DNA of 52,258 nt, taken from contig CADCMP010000001.1 in assembly GCA_902802565.1 (NCBI GenBank), forward strand, positions 64,711-116,968, read 5' to 3'. Under the pieces are notes generated by a model. It made no database searches, was not told where the DNA came from, and saw nothing but the letters and a program-made list of their open reading frames with translations. Every line of letters starts with the position of its first letter. Position 1 is the first letter of the stretch. Shown piece by piece: positions 1 through 9,641 of this stretch. This stretch comes from Oscillospiraceae bacterium (GTDB taxonomy: Bacteria > Bacillota > Clostridia > Oscillospirales > Oscillospiraceae). The position numbers and the translations under genes are program-made.

Positions 1-198
1 GCTGCAGTGGATGCTGTCCGTGAAAAGGCAGCGAAGGAACTGAAGACTTACCAGAAGAGAGCAGATACCAAAGCGAAGAACCAGGCCGATAAACTTTCCG
101 CCTCAACAGAGGACATGAAAGCGTCGTTGCGAGCCCGCGCGGAAGAGCGCATTGACAACGCGGCAAAAATAGTCGTGGAAAGGATAGTGAGCAGCTAA
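1..198 (+). CDS. ntpF: V-type ATPase peripheral-stalk subunit (NtpF/AhaH-like), 3' part only
   Basis: The reading frame is open from the first base and ends in TAA, so the gene starts upstream of the window. The visible 65 residues are rich in Lys, Glu and Ala and look like one long charged coiled-coil helix. Such a helix is expected of the small stalk subunit that pairs with subunit E and holds the A3B3 head against rotation. The assignment rests mainly on position: it lies directly before ntpI and the stop codon abuts the ntpI ATG with no gap. This matches the F-I-K-E-C-G-A-B-D order of the Enterococcus hirae operon. Sequence identity alone would be weak evidence because coiled coils diverge quickly. 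Confidence 0.75.
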   Translation, partial: AAVDAVREKAAKELKTYQKRADTKAKNQADKLSASTEDMKASLRARAEERIDNAAKIVVERIVSS

Positions 199-2154
199 AT
201 GGCCATTGCGAAAATGAAAAAACTGCGTTTGATGGTCGTTCGCTCACAGAAAGATGCGCTGCTGGATGAACTCCAGAGACTCAGCTGTGTCCAGGTCTTC
301 GAACCGGACCAGGAAGAGTTCTCGGAGCCGTCTCTGACAGCCAGCGTCAAGAAAGAGGACGCTGATCTGACGCAGTACAAGACTCAGGAGGCCTCCGTTC
401 AGAGAGCCGTCGGAGTCCTGAAGAAATACGCGCCGGCAAAAGGCGGGCTGCTCTCGCCCAACAAGATCATCAGCCAGGACGAGTTCTTCAGTGACGACAC
501 TCTGGAAGAAGGCATCAAAGACGCCGCTGTGATCAACTCCGATGAGGACCGGATCAAGCGGATCGCCGCAGAGGAAAGCAGGCAGAACGCTCTCATCGAA
601 TCCCTGACGCCTTGGAAAGACTTTGACGTTCCCATCGAGTGTACGGGAACGGAACGCACTTCTCTGCTCACCGGCATCCTGCCGGCGAAAGCGGATTTTG
701 CGGAAGTGGCCGCCAAGGTCAATCAGATCACGGATGAGGCAGAACTGTTCAAGGTAGGCGAGGACAAGATCGCCACCTATGTCGCTTTGATCTGCATGAA
801 AGAGTATACCGATCAGATCCAGGAACTGCTCCGCGGGGAAGGATTCACCGCGTCCAGTCTCTCCGATATGACCGGCACTCCCAGTGAGAACATCAAAGCC
901 TCCGAGAAAGAGCTGGAGCTCCTCGGGGCGGAGAAGGAAAAACTCACGCAACTGCTTGCCGCGGAAGGTTCGAAGAGAGAATCTCTTCAGCTGACCCAGG
1001 ACCGGCTGACCACCAAGATCAACCGTGCCGAGTCGGAAGGCAGAATCTACGGAACGGATTCCACCGTATTCCTGGAAGGATGGCTCATCGAAGACAAGGA
1101 GCCGGAATTCCTTGCCGTAGCAAATAAATACGACTGTGCGTATGAACTCGAGGAACCGAAGGAAGAGGAATACCCCGATGTTCCGGTCAAACTGAACAAC
1201 AACGATTTCTCCACAGCCGGAAACATGATCACCGATATGTATGCGCTTCCCCAGTACGGAAGCGTGGATCCCAACCCGAGGATCGCACCGTTCTTCATCC
1301 TGTTCTACGGACTGATGCTCTGCGATATGGGTTACGGACTTCTGATGATCATCGCAGCACTGCTGGTGCTGAAAAAACAGCGTCCCTCGAAGGAGCGCGG
1401 CATGTACAGCGTGTCCCGCCTGATGCTCTACGCAGGCATCTCCACCTTCATCATGGGCGCTCTGACCGGCAGCTTCTTCTCCGATGCTCCGTATCAGATC
1501 GTTCACATGCTGAATCCGAACAGCACCTGGCAGGGTCTGCCGGCACTGTTCTCACCGCTGAAGGACAGCGTTTACATCCTGGTAGGCGCCATGGTCCTCG
1601 GCCTGATCCAGCTGAACGTCGGTATGGCGATCAGTTTCAGGAAAAAGAAGAACCGCGGACAGATCCTGGATGCGATCCTGTATGAAGGTGCCCTCTGGGT
1701 CATCCTCATCGGTGCCGCCCTGGTTCTGACGAAGGTCTCCATCACCGCAGGCAAGATCGTACTGCTCGTCGGCGTTCTCATGCTGGTGTACGGTGCGGTG
1801 AAAGATGCCAAAGGGCTCGGAAAGATCACCGGTATCTTCGGCCTTGCCTACAACGAACTGACCGGATGGTTCGGCGATCTTCTTTCCTATTCCCGAATCA
1901 TGGCACTGATGCTGGCCGGCAGCGTTATCGGCCAGGTGTTCAATACCATCGGTTCTATTACAAACAACATCTTCTTGTTCATCATCATATTCCTGATAGG
2001 ACACACGCTGAACTTCGGCCTGAACCTCCTTGGATGCTATGTCCATGACCTGAGACTTCAGTGCCTGGAGTACTTCAACAAGTTCTATGAGGACGGCGGA
2101 AAGAAATTTACTCCGCTGGGAATCAACACTAAATACTACGACGTCATTAAATAA
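199..2154 (+). CDS. ntpI: V-type ATP synthase subunit I (membrane a-subunit)
   Basis: This 651-residue protein is the stator membrane subunit through which ions reach the rotor ring. Residues 1 to about 345 are a soluble, charged, partly coiled-coil domain that contacts the peripheral stalks. The rest contains about eight hydrophobic segments. The motif SYSRIMAL places an arginine at residue 566, corresponding to the essential Arg of subunit I/a that interacts with the rotor carboxylate. The C-terminal stretch after the last membrane helix (LEYFNKFYEDGGKKF) is typical of the family. The ATG follows the ntpF stop immediately, so the two genes are probably translationally coupled. Length is normal for the family. 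Confidence 0.96.
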   Translation: MAIAKMKKLRLMVVRSQKDALLDELQRLSCVQVFEPDQEEFSEPSLTASVKKEDADLTQYKTQEASVQRAVGVLKKYAPAKGGLLSPNKIISQDEFFSDDTLEEGIKDAAVINSDEDRIKRIAAEESRQNALIESLTPWKDFDVPIECTGTERTSLLTGILPAKADFAEVAAKVNQITDEAELFKVGEDKIATYVALICMKEYTDQIQELLRGEGFTASSLSDMTGTPSENIKASEKELELLGAEKEKLTQLLAAEGSKRESLQLTQDRLTTKINRAESEGRIYGTDSTVFLEGWLIEDKEPEFLAVANKYDCAYELEEPKEEEYPDVPVKLNNNDFSTAGNMITDMYALPQYGSVDPNPRIAPFFILFYGLMLCDMGYGLLMIIAALLVLKKQRPSKERGMYSVSRLMLYAGISTFIMGALTGSFFSDAPYQIVHMLNPNSTWQGLPALFSPLKDSVYILVGAMVLGLIQLNVGMAISFRKKKNRGQILDAILYEGALWVILIGAALVLTKVSITAGKIVLLVGVLMLVYGAVKDAKGLGKITGIFGLAYNELTGWFGDLLSYSRIMALMLAGSVIGQVFNTIGSITNNIFLFIIIFLIGHTLNFGLNLLGCYVHDLRLQCLEYFNKFYEDGGKKFTPLGINTKYYDVIK

Positions 2155-2161
2155 TTAGTAG

Positions 2162-2656
<495 letters not shown>

Positions 2657-2704
2657 TCCCAACGGAATCTCAGATAAAATAAAGATAAAAGGCAGGACTT
2701 TGAA

Positions 2705-3307
2705 ATGAAAGGTATTGAAAAAATATCCGCTCATATCGAAGCCGATGCAAAAGCTGCAGCACAGAGCGTGCTGGACGCAGCCCAGGCAAAGGTCAACCAG
2801 ATCAAGGCAGATTTTGACCAGAAGGTGAAGACGGTCTACGAGACCAAGATCGCCGACGGCAAAAAGGAGATCGACGGCAAGGTCGACAACGCCGCACGTC
2901 TGGGAAACATGGAAGCGAAGAAATCCGTCCTTGCTGCCAAGCAGGAGATGGTTTCCAAGGCTTTTGACCGTGCCCAGGAGATGATCATCGATTTGCCGGC
3001 GGAAAAGTACGAGGCGTTCCTGACGAAGCTCGTCGTGGAATCCGCCAACACCGGCAAGGAAGAAGTGGTCTTCAATGAGCGTGACAAATCAAAACATGCA
3101 AAGAAAGTAGTGGATGCTGCCAACAAGCAGCTCTCCGCAAACGGCATGGAAGGCGGCCTGAGCGTCGCAGACAGAACCGCGGATATCGCCGGTGGCGTCC
3201 TTCTCAGCGAGGGCGGCATCGAAGTGAACTCTTCCCTGGAACTTCTGATGGACGTCTGCCGCACCGAAATGTCTTCACAGGTTGCTGAAGTATTGTTCGG
3301 AGAATGA
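2705..3307 (+). CDS. ntpE: V-type ATP synthase subunit E (peripheral stalk)
   Basis: The protein has 200 residues. The first 110 or so are a charged helical region rich in Ala, Lys and Glu that would pair with NtpF as a stalk. The C-terminal half is a globular domain with GGVLLSEGGIEVNSSLE followed by an amphipathic end, as in E-subunit families. It sits between ntpK and ntpC, the normal place. The gene starts at ATG 2705 after a weak GGCAGGA-like site. It is not expected to be catalytic; its role is to clamp the head to subunit I. Confidence 0.92.
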   Translation: MKGIEKISAHIEADAKAAAQSVLDAAQAKVNQIKADFDQKVKTVYETKIADGKKEIDGKVDNAARLGNMEAKKSVLAAKQEMVSKAFDRAQEMIIDLPAEKYEAFLTKLVVESANTGKEEVVFNERDKSKHAKKVVDAANKQLSANGMEGGLSVADRTADIAGGVLLSEGGIEVNSSLELLMDVCRTEMSSQVAEVLFGE

Positions 3308-3340
3308 GCATTTAGCATTCCAACAACAGGAGGGAATAAT

Positions 3341-4342
3341 TTGGCTAACAAAAAAGAAGATTATCTTTTTCTGTCGGCGATGCTAAGAGCTCGTGAGTCA
3401 AAAATGCTGAAGCGGTCCAAAGCGGAAGCGATGCTGGACGCCTCTTCCTTCGGGGAAGCGGCCCGCATGGTCTCCGACTGCGGATACAAGGATATGTCGG
3501 CGATGAACGCCAAGGAGATCGAACAGGCACTCAACGAACACCGTGCCGAGGAGTTTGCCGAACTGGGCAGAATGGCTCCCAACGAGAGTGTCGTGGACCT
3601 GTTCCGTACGAAGTACGATTACCACAACGTCAAGACTCTGCTGAAGGCAGAGGCCGAGAATGTGGATCGTTCCGATCTTCTCAATGATTCCGGAAGGATC
3701 TCCGTGGAGAAACTGACGGAAGCCATCCATGAGGATCAGCTCGTAGGCGTTCCTTCGATCCTGGGCGATGCCATCCGTGAGGCCAAGACGGTCCTCGCAC
3801 GGACGGGCAACCCGCAGCTGGCAGACTTTATCCTGGACCGTGCGTACTTCGAGGAGCTGGACGGTTTCTCCAAGGAACTCAACAGCGAATTCCTCAAAGG
3901 CTACGTACAGGTCATGATTGACTCAGCTAATCTACGCAGCGCCGTAAGAACATTGCGTATGCATAAAGACGCCGATTTCCTGAGAACCGCATTCGTCCCC
4001 GGCGGCAATGTGGATGAGGCACGTCTTCTGAACGTGACCTTCTCCGGCAACGGCGAAGGACTGGCACAGCTTTTCAACACCGGAACGCTGTCCAAGGCCG
4101 CATCTCTCGGTGCAGCCGCAGCGGCCGGCGGGACCATGACCGAGTTCGAACGCGCCTGCGACGACGCAGTCACGGCCTATCTGAAAAAGTCCGGACTGGT
4201 CGCCTATGGCGAGGAACCCGTGATCACCTATCTGGCTGAGCTGGAGGGTGAGATCACCACCATCAGAATGATTCTGACCGGTCGGCTGGCGGGTATCGAG
4301 CCCCAGGTCATCAAGGAAAGGTTGCGTGATCTTTATGCTTAA
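3341..4342 (+). CDS. ntpC: V-type ATP synthase subunit C
   Basis: This 333-residue, mostly helical soluble protein is the C subunit that caps the K ring and docks the central stalk. The start is a TTG at 3341, preceded by AGGAGGG with a spacing of about seven bases; no ATG fits better. Sequence such as YDYHNVKTLLKAEAENVDRSDLL is characteristic of the family. The 3' end overlaps the start of ntpG by eight bases, so the two are probably translationally coupled. Confidence 0.92.
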   Translation: MANKKEDYLFLSAMLRARESKMLKRSKAEAMLDASSFGEAARMVSDCGYKDMSAMNAKEIEQALNEHRAEEFAELGRMAPNESVVDLFRTKYDYHNVKTLLKAEAENVDRSDLLNDSGRISVEKLTEAIHEDQLVGVPSILGDAIREAKTVLARTGNPQLADFILDRAYFEELDGFSKELNSEFLKGYVQVMIDSANLRSAVRTLRMHKDADFLRTAFVPGGNVDEARLLNVTFSGNGEGLAQLFNTGTLSKAASLGAAAAAGGTMTEFERACDDAVTAYLKKSGLVAYGEEPVITYLAELEGEITTIRMILTGRLAGIEPQVIKERLRDLYA

Positions 4343-4655
4343 AATAGCTGTTATCGGCGGTCGTGAGACCGTTATGGGCTTCAAGGCTCTCGGCCTGGAA
4401 GCCTGCCCCGTTGAGAATCTCACCGAGGCAAAAGAGACTTTAAGAAAGCTCACCAGGGACTCGGATGATTATGCCATCATCTATATCGAGGAGAATCTCG
4501 CAGAGAATCTGACGGATGAGATCGATCGGTACAAGGATCTTCCCAAACCCGCCATCATCCTCATTCCCGGACGTGAGGGCAGCAATGGTCTCGGTATTAA
4601 CGCACTGAACGCGGCTGTTGAACGTGCTATCGGCACCAACATCCTGGAAAATTAA
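4335..4655 (+). CDS. ntpG: V-type ATP synthase subunit F (NtpG, central stalk)
   Basis: This 106-residue protein belongs to the small alpha/beta subunit bound to NtpD in the rotating central stalk. Its beginning, KIAVIGGRETVMGFKALG, is the typical N-terminus of the family. ATG 4335 was chosen because it gives this canonical start and lies about 12 bases after AAGGAAAGG. An in-frame GTG at 4326 is possible but sits on the ribosome-binding site. The gene overlaps the end of ntpC. It is called G in the E. hirae naming and F in the archaeal/V-type naming. Confidence 0.93.
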   Translation: MLKIAVIGGRETVMGFKALGLEACPVENLTEAKETLRKLTRDSDDYAIIYIEENLAENLTDEIDRYKDLPKPAIILIPGREGSNGLGINALNAAVERAIGTNILEN

Positions 4656-4701
4656 TTTTCCCGTTCCTTAATTTTATCCATAAAAAAAGGAAGGTATGTA
4701 A

Positions 4702-6471
4702 ATGAGCGGAACTGTTACAAAAGTTTCGGGTCCGCTGGTCGTCGCGACCGGTATGGCTGACGCCAACATCTCTGACGTTGTCCGTGTCGGCAAACAGCGA
4801 CTGATCGGTGAGATCCTGAATATGACTGGCGACTCAGCATCCATCCAGGTCTACGAAGAGACTTCGGGTCTCGGACCGGGAGCAGAAGTTGAGACAACGG
4901 GTATGCCCATGTCCGTTGAGCTTGGCCCAGGCATGTTAGATAATATTTACGACGGTATTCAGAGACCTCTGCCCGAGATCAAAAGTCTCGCAGGTGATAC
5001 CATCACCAGAGGTGTCGACGTACCGGCACTGAACAGAGAAAAGAAATGGGAGTTCACTCCCGTCGCCAAGGAAGGCGACAAGGTCGTCGCAGGTGACGTG
5101 CTCGGTACCGTTCAGGAGACCAGCACCATTCTGCACAAGATCATGGTGCCCAACGGAGTTTCCGGCACCGTAAAGAGCATTACCGCCGGCACGTTCACCG
5201 TGGTGGAGACGGTTGCAGTGGTGGAAGATGAGGCAGGTGCATCCCACGAGCTGACCATGATGCAGAAATGGCCGGTCCGTGTTGCCAGACCCTACGTCCA
5301 GAAATACAACCCCTCCCGTCCGATGAACTCCGGACAGAGAATCATCGATACCATGTTCCCCATCGCCAAGGGCGGTACCGCCGCCATCCCCGGACCCTTC
5401 GGTTCCGGTAAGACTGTGGTACAGCACCAGCTGGCAAAATGGTCCGACGTGGATATCGTGGTCTACATCGGCTGCGGCGAACGCGGCAACGAGATGACCG
5501 ACGTTCTGATGGAGTTCCCCGAACTGAAGGACCCCCGCAACGGCGAGCCCCTGATGAAACGTACCGTCCTTATCGCAAATACCTCCGATATGCCTGTTGC
5601 AGCCCGTGAGGCTTCCATCTACACCGGCATCACCATCGCTGAGTATTTCCGCGATATGGGCTATGACGTGGCAATCCTTGCAGACTCCACCTCCCGCTGG
5701 GCCGAGGCCCTCCGTGAGATGTCCGGACGTCTGGAAGAAATGCCCGGCGAAGAAGGCTACCCCGCATACCTGGCATCCCGTATCGCCCAGTTCTATGAGA
5801 GAGCCGGCGTGGTACAGTGCCTCGGCTCCGACGACCGTCAGGGTTCCGTCACCGCCATCGGTGCCGTATCTCCTCCGGGCGGCGATATTTCCGAGCCGGT
5901 ATCCCAGGCGACCATGCGTATCGTCAAGGTCTTCTGGTCCCTGGATTCTTCTCTGGCATATGCCCGTCACTTCCCGGCCATCAACTGGCTGACATCCTAC
6001 TCCCTGTACCTGGATACCCTGAGACCCTGGTATACCACCGAGTTCGGCCAGGAATACATGGAGAACCGTGAAAAAGCAATGCACATCCTTCAGGAAGAGA
6101 GCGAACTGAACGAGATCGTCCGACTGGTCGGTATCGACGCACTGTCTCCCTCTGACCGTCTGACCATGGAAACTGCAAAGAGCCTCCGCGAGGACTTCCT
6201 GCAGCAGAACGCCTTCTCCGATGATGATGCATATTCCTCCTATGGAAAACAGTTCAAGCTGCTTGATCTGATCCTGAGATACGACACCTACTGCCGCGAC
6301 GCTCTGGACCGCGGTGCCGACATGAAAGCCATGTTCGCCATCGATGCCCGTGAGGAAGTCGGCCGTGCCAAGGTCGCCGATCCCGAGAAGTATGCCGAGA
6401 TCTACAACGAGATCGACATCAAGATGAAAGAGCAGATCGAAAAAGTCGTAGAGGAGAGTGCTGAAGAATGA
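4702..6471 (+). CDS. ntpA: V-type ATP synthase catalytic subunit A
   Basis: This 589-residue subunit is the ATP-hydrolysing partner of the A3B3 head. The Walker A P-loop GPFGSGKT lies at about residues 231-238. The non-homologous insertion typical of V/A-type A subunits, absent from F1 beta, lies before it at about residues 100-190. Further conserved blocks are [25 protein letters not shown] and GAVSPPGGD. The last codons overlap the ATG of ntpB by four bases (ATGA), giving tight A:B stoichiometric coupling. The gene is preceded by a 46-base gap with a GGAAGG site. Length is normal. Confidence 0.98.
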   Translation: MSGTVTKVSGPLVVATGMADANISDVVRVGKQRLIGEILNMTGDSASIQVYEETSGLGPGAEVETTGMPMSVELGPGMLDNIYDGIQRPLPEIKSLAGDTITRGVDVPALNREKKWEFTPVAKEGDKVVAGDVLGTVQETSTILHKIMVPNGVSGTVKSITAGTFTVVETVAVVEDEAGASHELTMMQKWPVRVARPYVQKYNPSRPMNSGQRIIDTMFPIAKGGTAAIPGPFGSGKTVVQHQLAKWSDVDIVVYIGCGERGNEMTDVLMEFPELKDPRNGEPLMKRTVLIANTSDMPVAAREASIYTGITIAEYFRDMGYDVAILADSTSRWAEALREMSGRLEEMPGEEGYPAYLASRIAQFYERAGVVQCLGSDDRQGSVTAIGAVSPPGGDISEPVSQATMRIVKVFWSLDSSLAYARHFPAINWLTSYSLYLDTLRPWYTTEFGQEYMENREKAMHILQEESELNEIVRLVGIDALSPSDRLTMETAKSLREDFLQQNAFSDDDAYSSYGKQFKLLDLILRYDTYCRDALDRGADMKAMFAIDAREEVGRAKVADPEKYAEIYNEIDIKMKEQIEKVVEESAEE

Positions 6472-7859
6472 TTAAAGAGTATAAAACTATAAAAGAAATC
6501 GCCAGCCCTCTGATGATCGTGGATAACGTCAGCGGCGTTACCTACGACGAACTTGCTGAACTGGAACTTCCCAACGGCGAAGTCCGCCGCTGCAAAGTAC
6601 TGGAAGTTGAAGGTGACAAGGCAGTCGTACAGCTGTTTGAGTCCGCACAGGGCATCAACCTGGCCCAGTCCAAGGTCCGCTTCCTGGGACATCCTCTGGA
6701 GCTCGCAGTTTCCGAGGATATGCTCGGCCGTGTCTTCAACGGCATGGGCGCCCCCATCGACGGCGGTCCCGAGATCCTGGCCGATGCACACATGGATATC
6801 AACGGCCTGCCCATGAACCCGGCAGCCCGTGCCTATCCCGCAGAGTTCATCCAGACCGGCGTTTCCGCCATCGATGGTCTGAACACTCTGGTCCGTGGCC
6901 AGAAGCTTCCCATCTTCTCCGGCTCCGGTCTGCCCCACGCCGCTCTGGCAGCTCAGATCGCCCGTCAGGCAAAGGTTCTTGGCGATAACGAGAAATTCGC
7001 CGTTGTGTTCGCAGCCGTCGGTATCACGTTCGAAGAGTCCGAGTACTTCATCAACTCCTTCCGTGAGACCGGTGCTATCGACCGTACGGTTATCTTCTCC
7101 AACCTGGCAAATGACCCTGCAGTAGAACGTATCTCCACTCCGCGTATGGCACTGACTGCTGCGGAATACCTGGCCTTTGAGAAGGACATGCAGGTCCTGG
7201 TCATCATCACCGATATCACCAACTATGCAGAAGCTCTCCGTGAGGTCTCTGCAGCAAAGAAGGAAGTTCCCGGACGTCGTGGATATCCCGGCTACATGTA
7301 CACGGACCTTGCGACCATGTACGAACGCGCCGGCCGCCGTCAGGGCAAGAATGGCTCCATCACCATGATCCCCATTCTGTCCATGCCCGAAGACGACAAG
7401 ACCCACCCCATCCCGGACCTGACCGGATACATCACCGAGGGTCAGATCATTCTGTCCCGCGAACTGCACCGTAAGGGCATCGTTCCTCCCGTGGACGTTC
7501 TTCCGTCCCTGTCCCGTCTGAAAGACAAGGGCACCGGCGAAGGCAAGACCCGCGAGGACCACGCACCTACCATGAACCAGCTGTTCGCAGCCTACTCCCG
7601 TGGCAAGGATGCAAAGGAACTGATGACCATCCTTGGTGAGGCAGCTCTGTCCGACGACGACAAACTCTTCGCAAAGTTTGCCGATGAATTCGAGCAGCGC
7701 TACGTCAGCCAGGGCAATGAGACGGACCGCAGCATCTTCGAAACACTGGATCTTGGCTGGGATCTGCTCCGCATTCTGCCCAGAACCGAGCTGAAACGTA
7801 TCAAGCCCGAAATGATCGCCAAATACATGGACGGTCAGGACGCCGCGAAAGCAGAGTAA
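6468..7859 (+). CDS. ntpB: V-type ATP synthase subunit B
   Basis: This 463-residue non-catalytic partner of NtpA sits in the head. As expected it lacks a true P-loop: the equivalent position reads FSGSGLPH. It keeps [13 protein letters not shown] and the C-terminal [18 protein letters not shown] signature of V/A-type B subunits. Its ATG overlaps the ntpA stop in ATGA. Archaeal and bacterial homologues have the same length. Confidence 0.98.
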   Translation: MIKEYKTIKEIASPLMIVDNVSGVTYDELAELELPNGEVRRCKVLEVEGDKAVVQLFESAQGINLAQSKVRFLGHPLELAVSEDMLGRVFNGMGAPIDGGPEILADAHMDINGLPMNPAARAYPAEFIQTGVSAIDGLNTLVRGQKLPIFSGSGLPHAALAAQIARQAKVLGDNEKFAVVFAAVGITFEESEYFINSFRETGAIDRTVIFSNLANDPAVERISTPRMALTAAEYLAFEKDMQVLVIITDITNYAEALREVSAAKKEVPGRRGYPGYMYTDLATMYERAGRRQGKNGSITMIPILSMPEDDKTHPIPDLTGYITEGQIILSRELHRKGIVPPVDVLPSLSRLKDKGTGEGKTREDHAPTMNQLFAAYSRGKDAKELMTILGEAALSDDDKLFAKFADEFEQRYVSQGNETDRSIFETLDLGWDLLRILPRTELKRIKPEMIAKYMDGQDAAKAE

Positions 7860-7895
7860 TCCCGCTTAAGACTTTTGATTTGGAGGTGATGCATT

Positions 7896-8549
7896 ATGCC
7901 GAAAGGAACCATCACACCCACCCGAATGGTGCTCAATCAGCAGAAGGCACGTCTGAAAACGGCGAGAAAAGGCCACAAGCTGATGAAGGATAAATGCGAC
8001 GAATTAATGCGTCAGTTCATGGACATCGTCCGGCAGAACAAGGAACTGCGTCTGAAAGTCGAAGAGGGAATGACCGCTGCGTTCAAATCTCTGCAGGTGG
8101 CAAGTGCCATCATGTCCCCGGACATGCTGGAACAGGCCCTCCTGTATCCGAGACAGAGCGTGGAACTGGACGTCAAGTACAAGAACATCATGAGCGTCAA
8201 CGTACCTCAGTACAGTTTCCGTACGAAAAATGACGATCCCAGTGAGATCTATCCATACGGCTTCGCGCAGACTTCCGGTGAACTGGATGATGCGCTGGAC
8301 AAACTGGCTCACGTCTTTGAAGATATGCTGCAGCTGGCACAGGTGGAGAAATCCACGCAGCTGCTGGCGCAGGAGATCGAGAAGACCAGACGTCGTGTCA
8401 ACGCCTTGGAGTACGTCATGATTCCGGAATTTGAAGAGACCATCAAGTATATTCAGATGAAACTGGATGAAAACGAAAGCTCCACGAAGGTTCGACTCCT
8501 TAAGGTCAAGGACATGGTTCTTAAGGACTCTCACGATTTCGAGACATAA
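7896..8549 (+). CDS. ntpD: V-type ATP synthase subunit D (central rotor axle)
   Basis: The 217-residue protein begins with TPTRMVLNQQKARLKTARKG, a strong signature of subunit D. Two long coiled-coil helices, N- and C-terminal, would form the axle inside the A3B3 head; NtpG binds the middle part. A GGAGGTG site lies just upstream of ATG 7896. This is the last gene of the operon in this window. The ntpH and ntpJ genes found downstream in E. hirae are absent, and a strong hairpin follows the stop within ten bases. Confidence 0.96.
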   Translation: MPKGTITPTRMVLNQQKARLKTARKGHKLMKDKCDELMRQFMDIVRQNKELRLKVEEGMTAAFKSLQVASAIMSPDMLEQALLYPRQSVELDVKYKNIMSVNVPQYSFRTKNDDPSEIYPYGFAQTSGELDDALDKLAHVFEDMLQLAQVEKSTQLLAQEIEKTRRRVNALEYVMIPEFEETIKYIQMKLDENESSTKVRLLKVKDMVLKDSHDFET

Positions 8550-8555
8550 TGAAAC

Positions 8556-8590
8556 AAAACACCGCAGGGGAATCTCCTCTGCGGTGTTTT
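8556..8590. terminator. Bidirectional intrinsic terminator, ntpD / radical SAM gene
   Basis: A near-perfect hairpin has outer arms AAAACACCGCAG and CTGCGGTGTTTT that extend inward to a three-base loop. The A run on one side and T run on the other let it stop transcription from both converging genes. The minus-strand gene ends inside the right arm. Confidence 0.93.
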
Positions 8591-9504
8591 CATTCCGGAA
8601 TGAACCGGGCTCCCTGACGGATCCCGTCCCGTTCCAGACAGGAATTGATATGGTTGAGAACTGCCTTTTTGTTCCCGCTCCACAGCGGGGCAAGAAGGTC
8701 TTTTTTTGCCCCGTCCCCGGTGATGCGGTGCACCACCATGTCCGGGGGAATCCTCATAAGACACTCCTCCAGGATCCGGGTGTATTCCTCCAGGGACAGC
8801 ACTTCGAACGCGCCCTCCCGGTACATGCGGGCCAGCGGAGTGTGATCCAGGACATGCAGCAGCTGGAACTTGATCCCCTGAACGCCGGAGCGGCCGATGT
8901 ATTCCGCGGTCCGGACCATCCGGTCCCCGTCCTCCCCGGGAAGTCCCAGGATCATGTGCACCACGGTGTTGAGCCGGCGCTCCTGCAGCCGGCGCACCGC
9001 ATCGTCATACTCCTTCAGGGAATAGCAGCGGTTGATGAGCCGGGCCGTGTCTTCGTGGATGGTCTGGAGCCCCAGCTCCACGAACACCGGCTTGATGTCG
9101 TTGAGTTCCTCCAGCAGATCCAGCACCTCCGGGGGCAGGCAGTCGGGACGGGTCCCTACGGACAGGGCCGCGATCTCCGGATGGCGAAGGGCGCTGCGGA
9201 AGAGACCGTCCAGCTTCTCCACCGGTCCGTAGGTGTTGGTGTGGTTCTGGAAATAGGCGATGTACCGGCCTTCCGTGTGCTTGCGGGCGAGTACCTGTTT
9301 GGCCTTTTCGATGGCGGTGTCCATGCCGCCCCCCACGGGAACGGAGAAATCTCCGCTTCCGGAGTCGGAGCAGAAGATGCATCCGCCGGTGCCTTTCGTC
9401 CCGTCCCGGTTGGGACAGGTGAATCCGCCGTCCAGCGCCAGCTTGTATACCTTGCATCCGAAGGTCTCCTTCAGATAACGGTTCAGGGAATAATAGTGTT
9501 CCAA
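8590..9504 (-). CDS. Radical SAM protein, TIGR01212/YhcC family
   Basis: This 304-residue radical SAM enzyme has the family's spaced cluster motif, FTCPNRDGTKGTGGCIFC, whose three cysteines bind the 4Fe-4S cluster that cleaves SAM. The GTRPDCLP and FVELGLQTIHEDTARLINR segments are typical of the YhcC/YtqA group, which resembles the Elp3 catalytic half. The substrate is not established from sequence. The start was set at TTG 9504 because an AGGAGG lies ten bases upstream and the resulting N-terminus matches relatives; an upstream in-frame TTG at 9534 lacks a ribosome-binding site. It is convergent with the V-ATPase operon and shares its terminator. Confidence 0.85.
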   Translation of the reverse strand: MEHYYSLNRYLKETFGCKVYKLALDGGFTCPNRDGTKGTGGCIFCSDSGSGDFSVPVGGGMDTAIEKAKQVLARKHTEGRYIAYFQNHTNTYGPVEKLDGLFRSALRHPEIAALSVGTRPDCLPPEVLDLLEELNDIKPVFVELGLQTIHEDTARLINRCYSLKEYDDAVRRLQERRLNTVVHMILGLPGEDGDRMVRTAEYIGRSGVQGIKFQLLHVLDHTPLARMYREGAFEVLSLEEYTRILEECLMRIPPDMVVHRITGDGAKKDLLAPLWSGNKKAVLNHINSCLERDGIRQGARFIPE

Positions 9505-9574
9505 CGGGCCGATGCCTCCTGAGTTTTTTTCCAAGATATCACGGATCCCGCCGCATGGGAAGAGCCTCTTTCCA

Positions 9575-9603
9575 TGGACAAGCGGAGCGGAGAAGAATAT
9601 AAT
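9575..9603 (+). promoter_or_regulatory. Sigma-70/SigA-type promoter for the beta-CASP nuclease gene
   Basis: The -35 TGGACA (9575-9580) and -10 TATAAT (9598-9603) are separated by exactly 17 bases, about 40 bases before the TTG start. No other transcript in this orientation lies upstream. Confidence 0.85.
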
Positions 9604-9641
9604 AAGAGGCAGAAAAACTAACGCGACCGAGGTGTTTTGGA

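Noticed and set aside
4936-6084. Antisense frame of about 380 codons opposite ntpA
   Set aside because: Gly/His/Asp-rich translation with no family resemblance; ntpA is intact.
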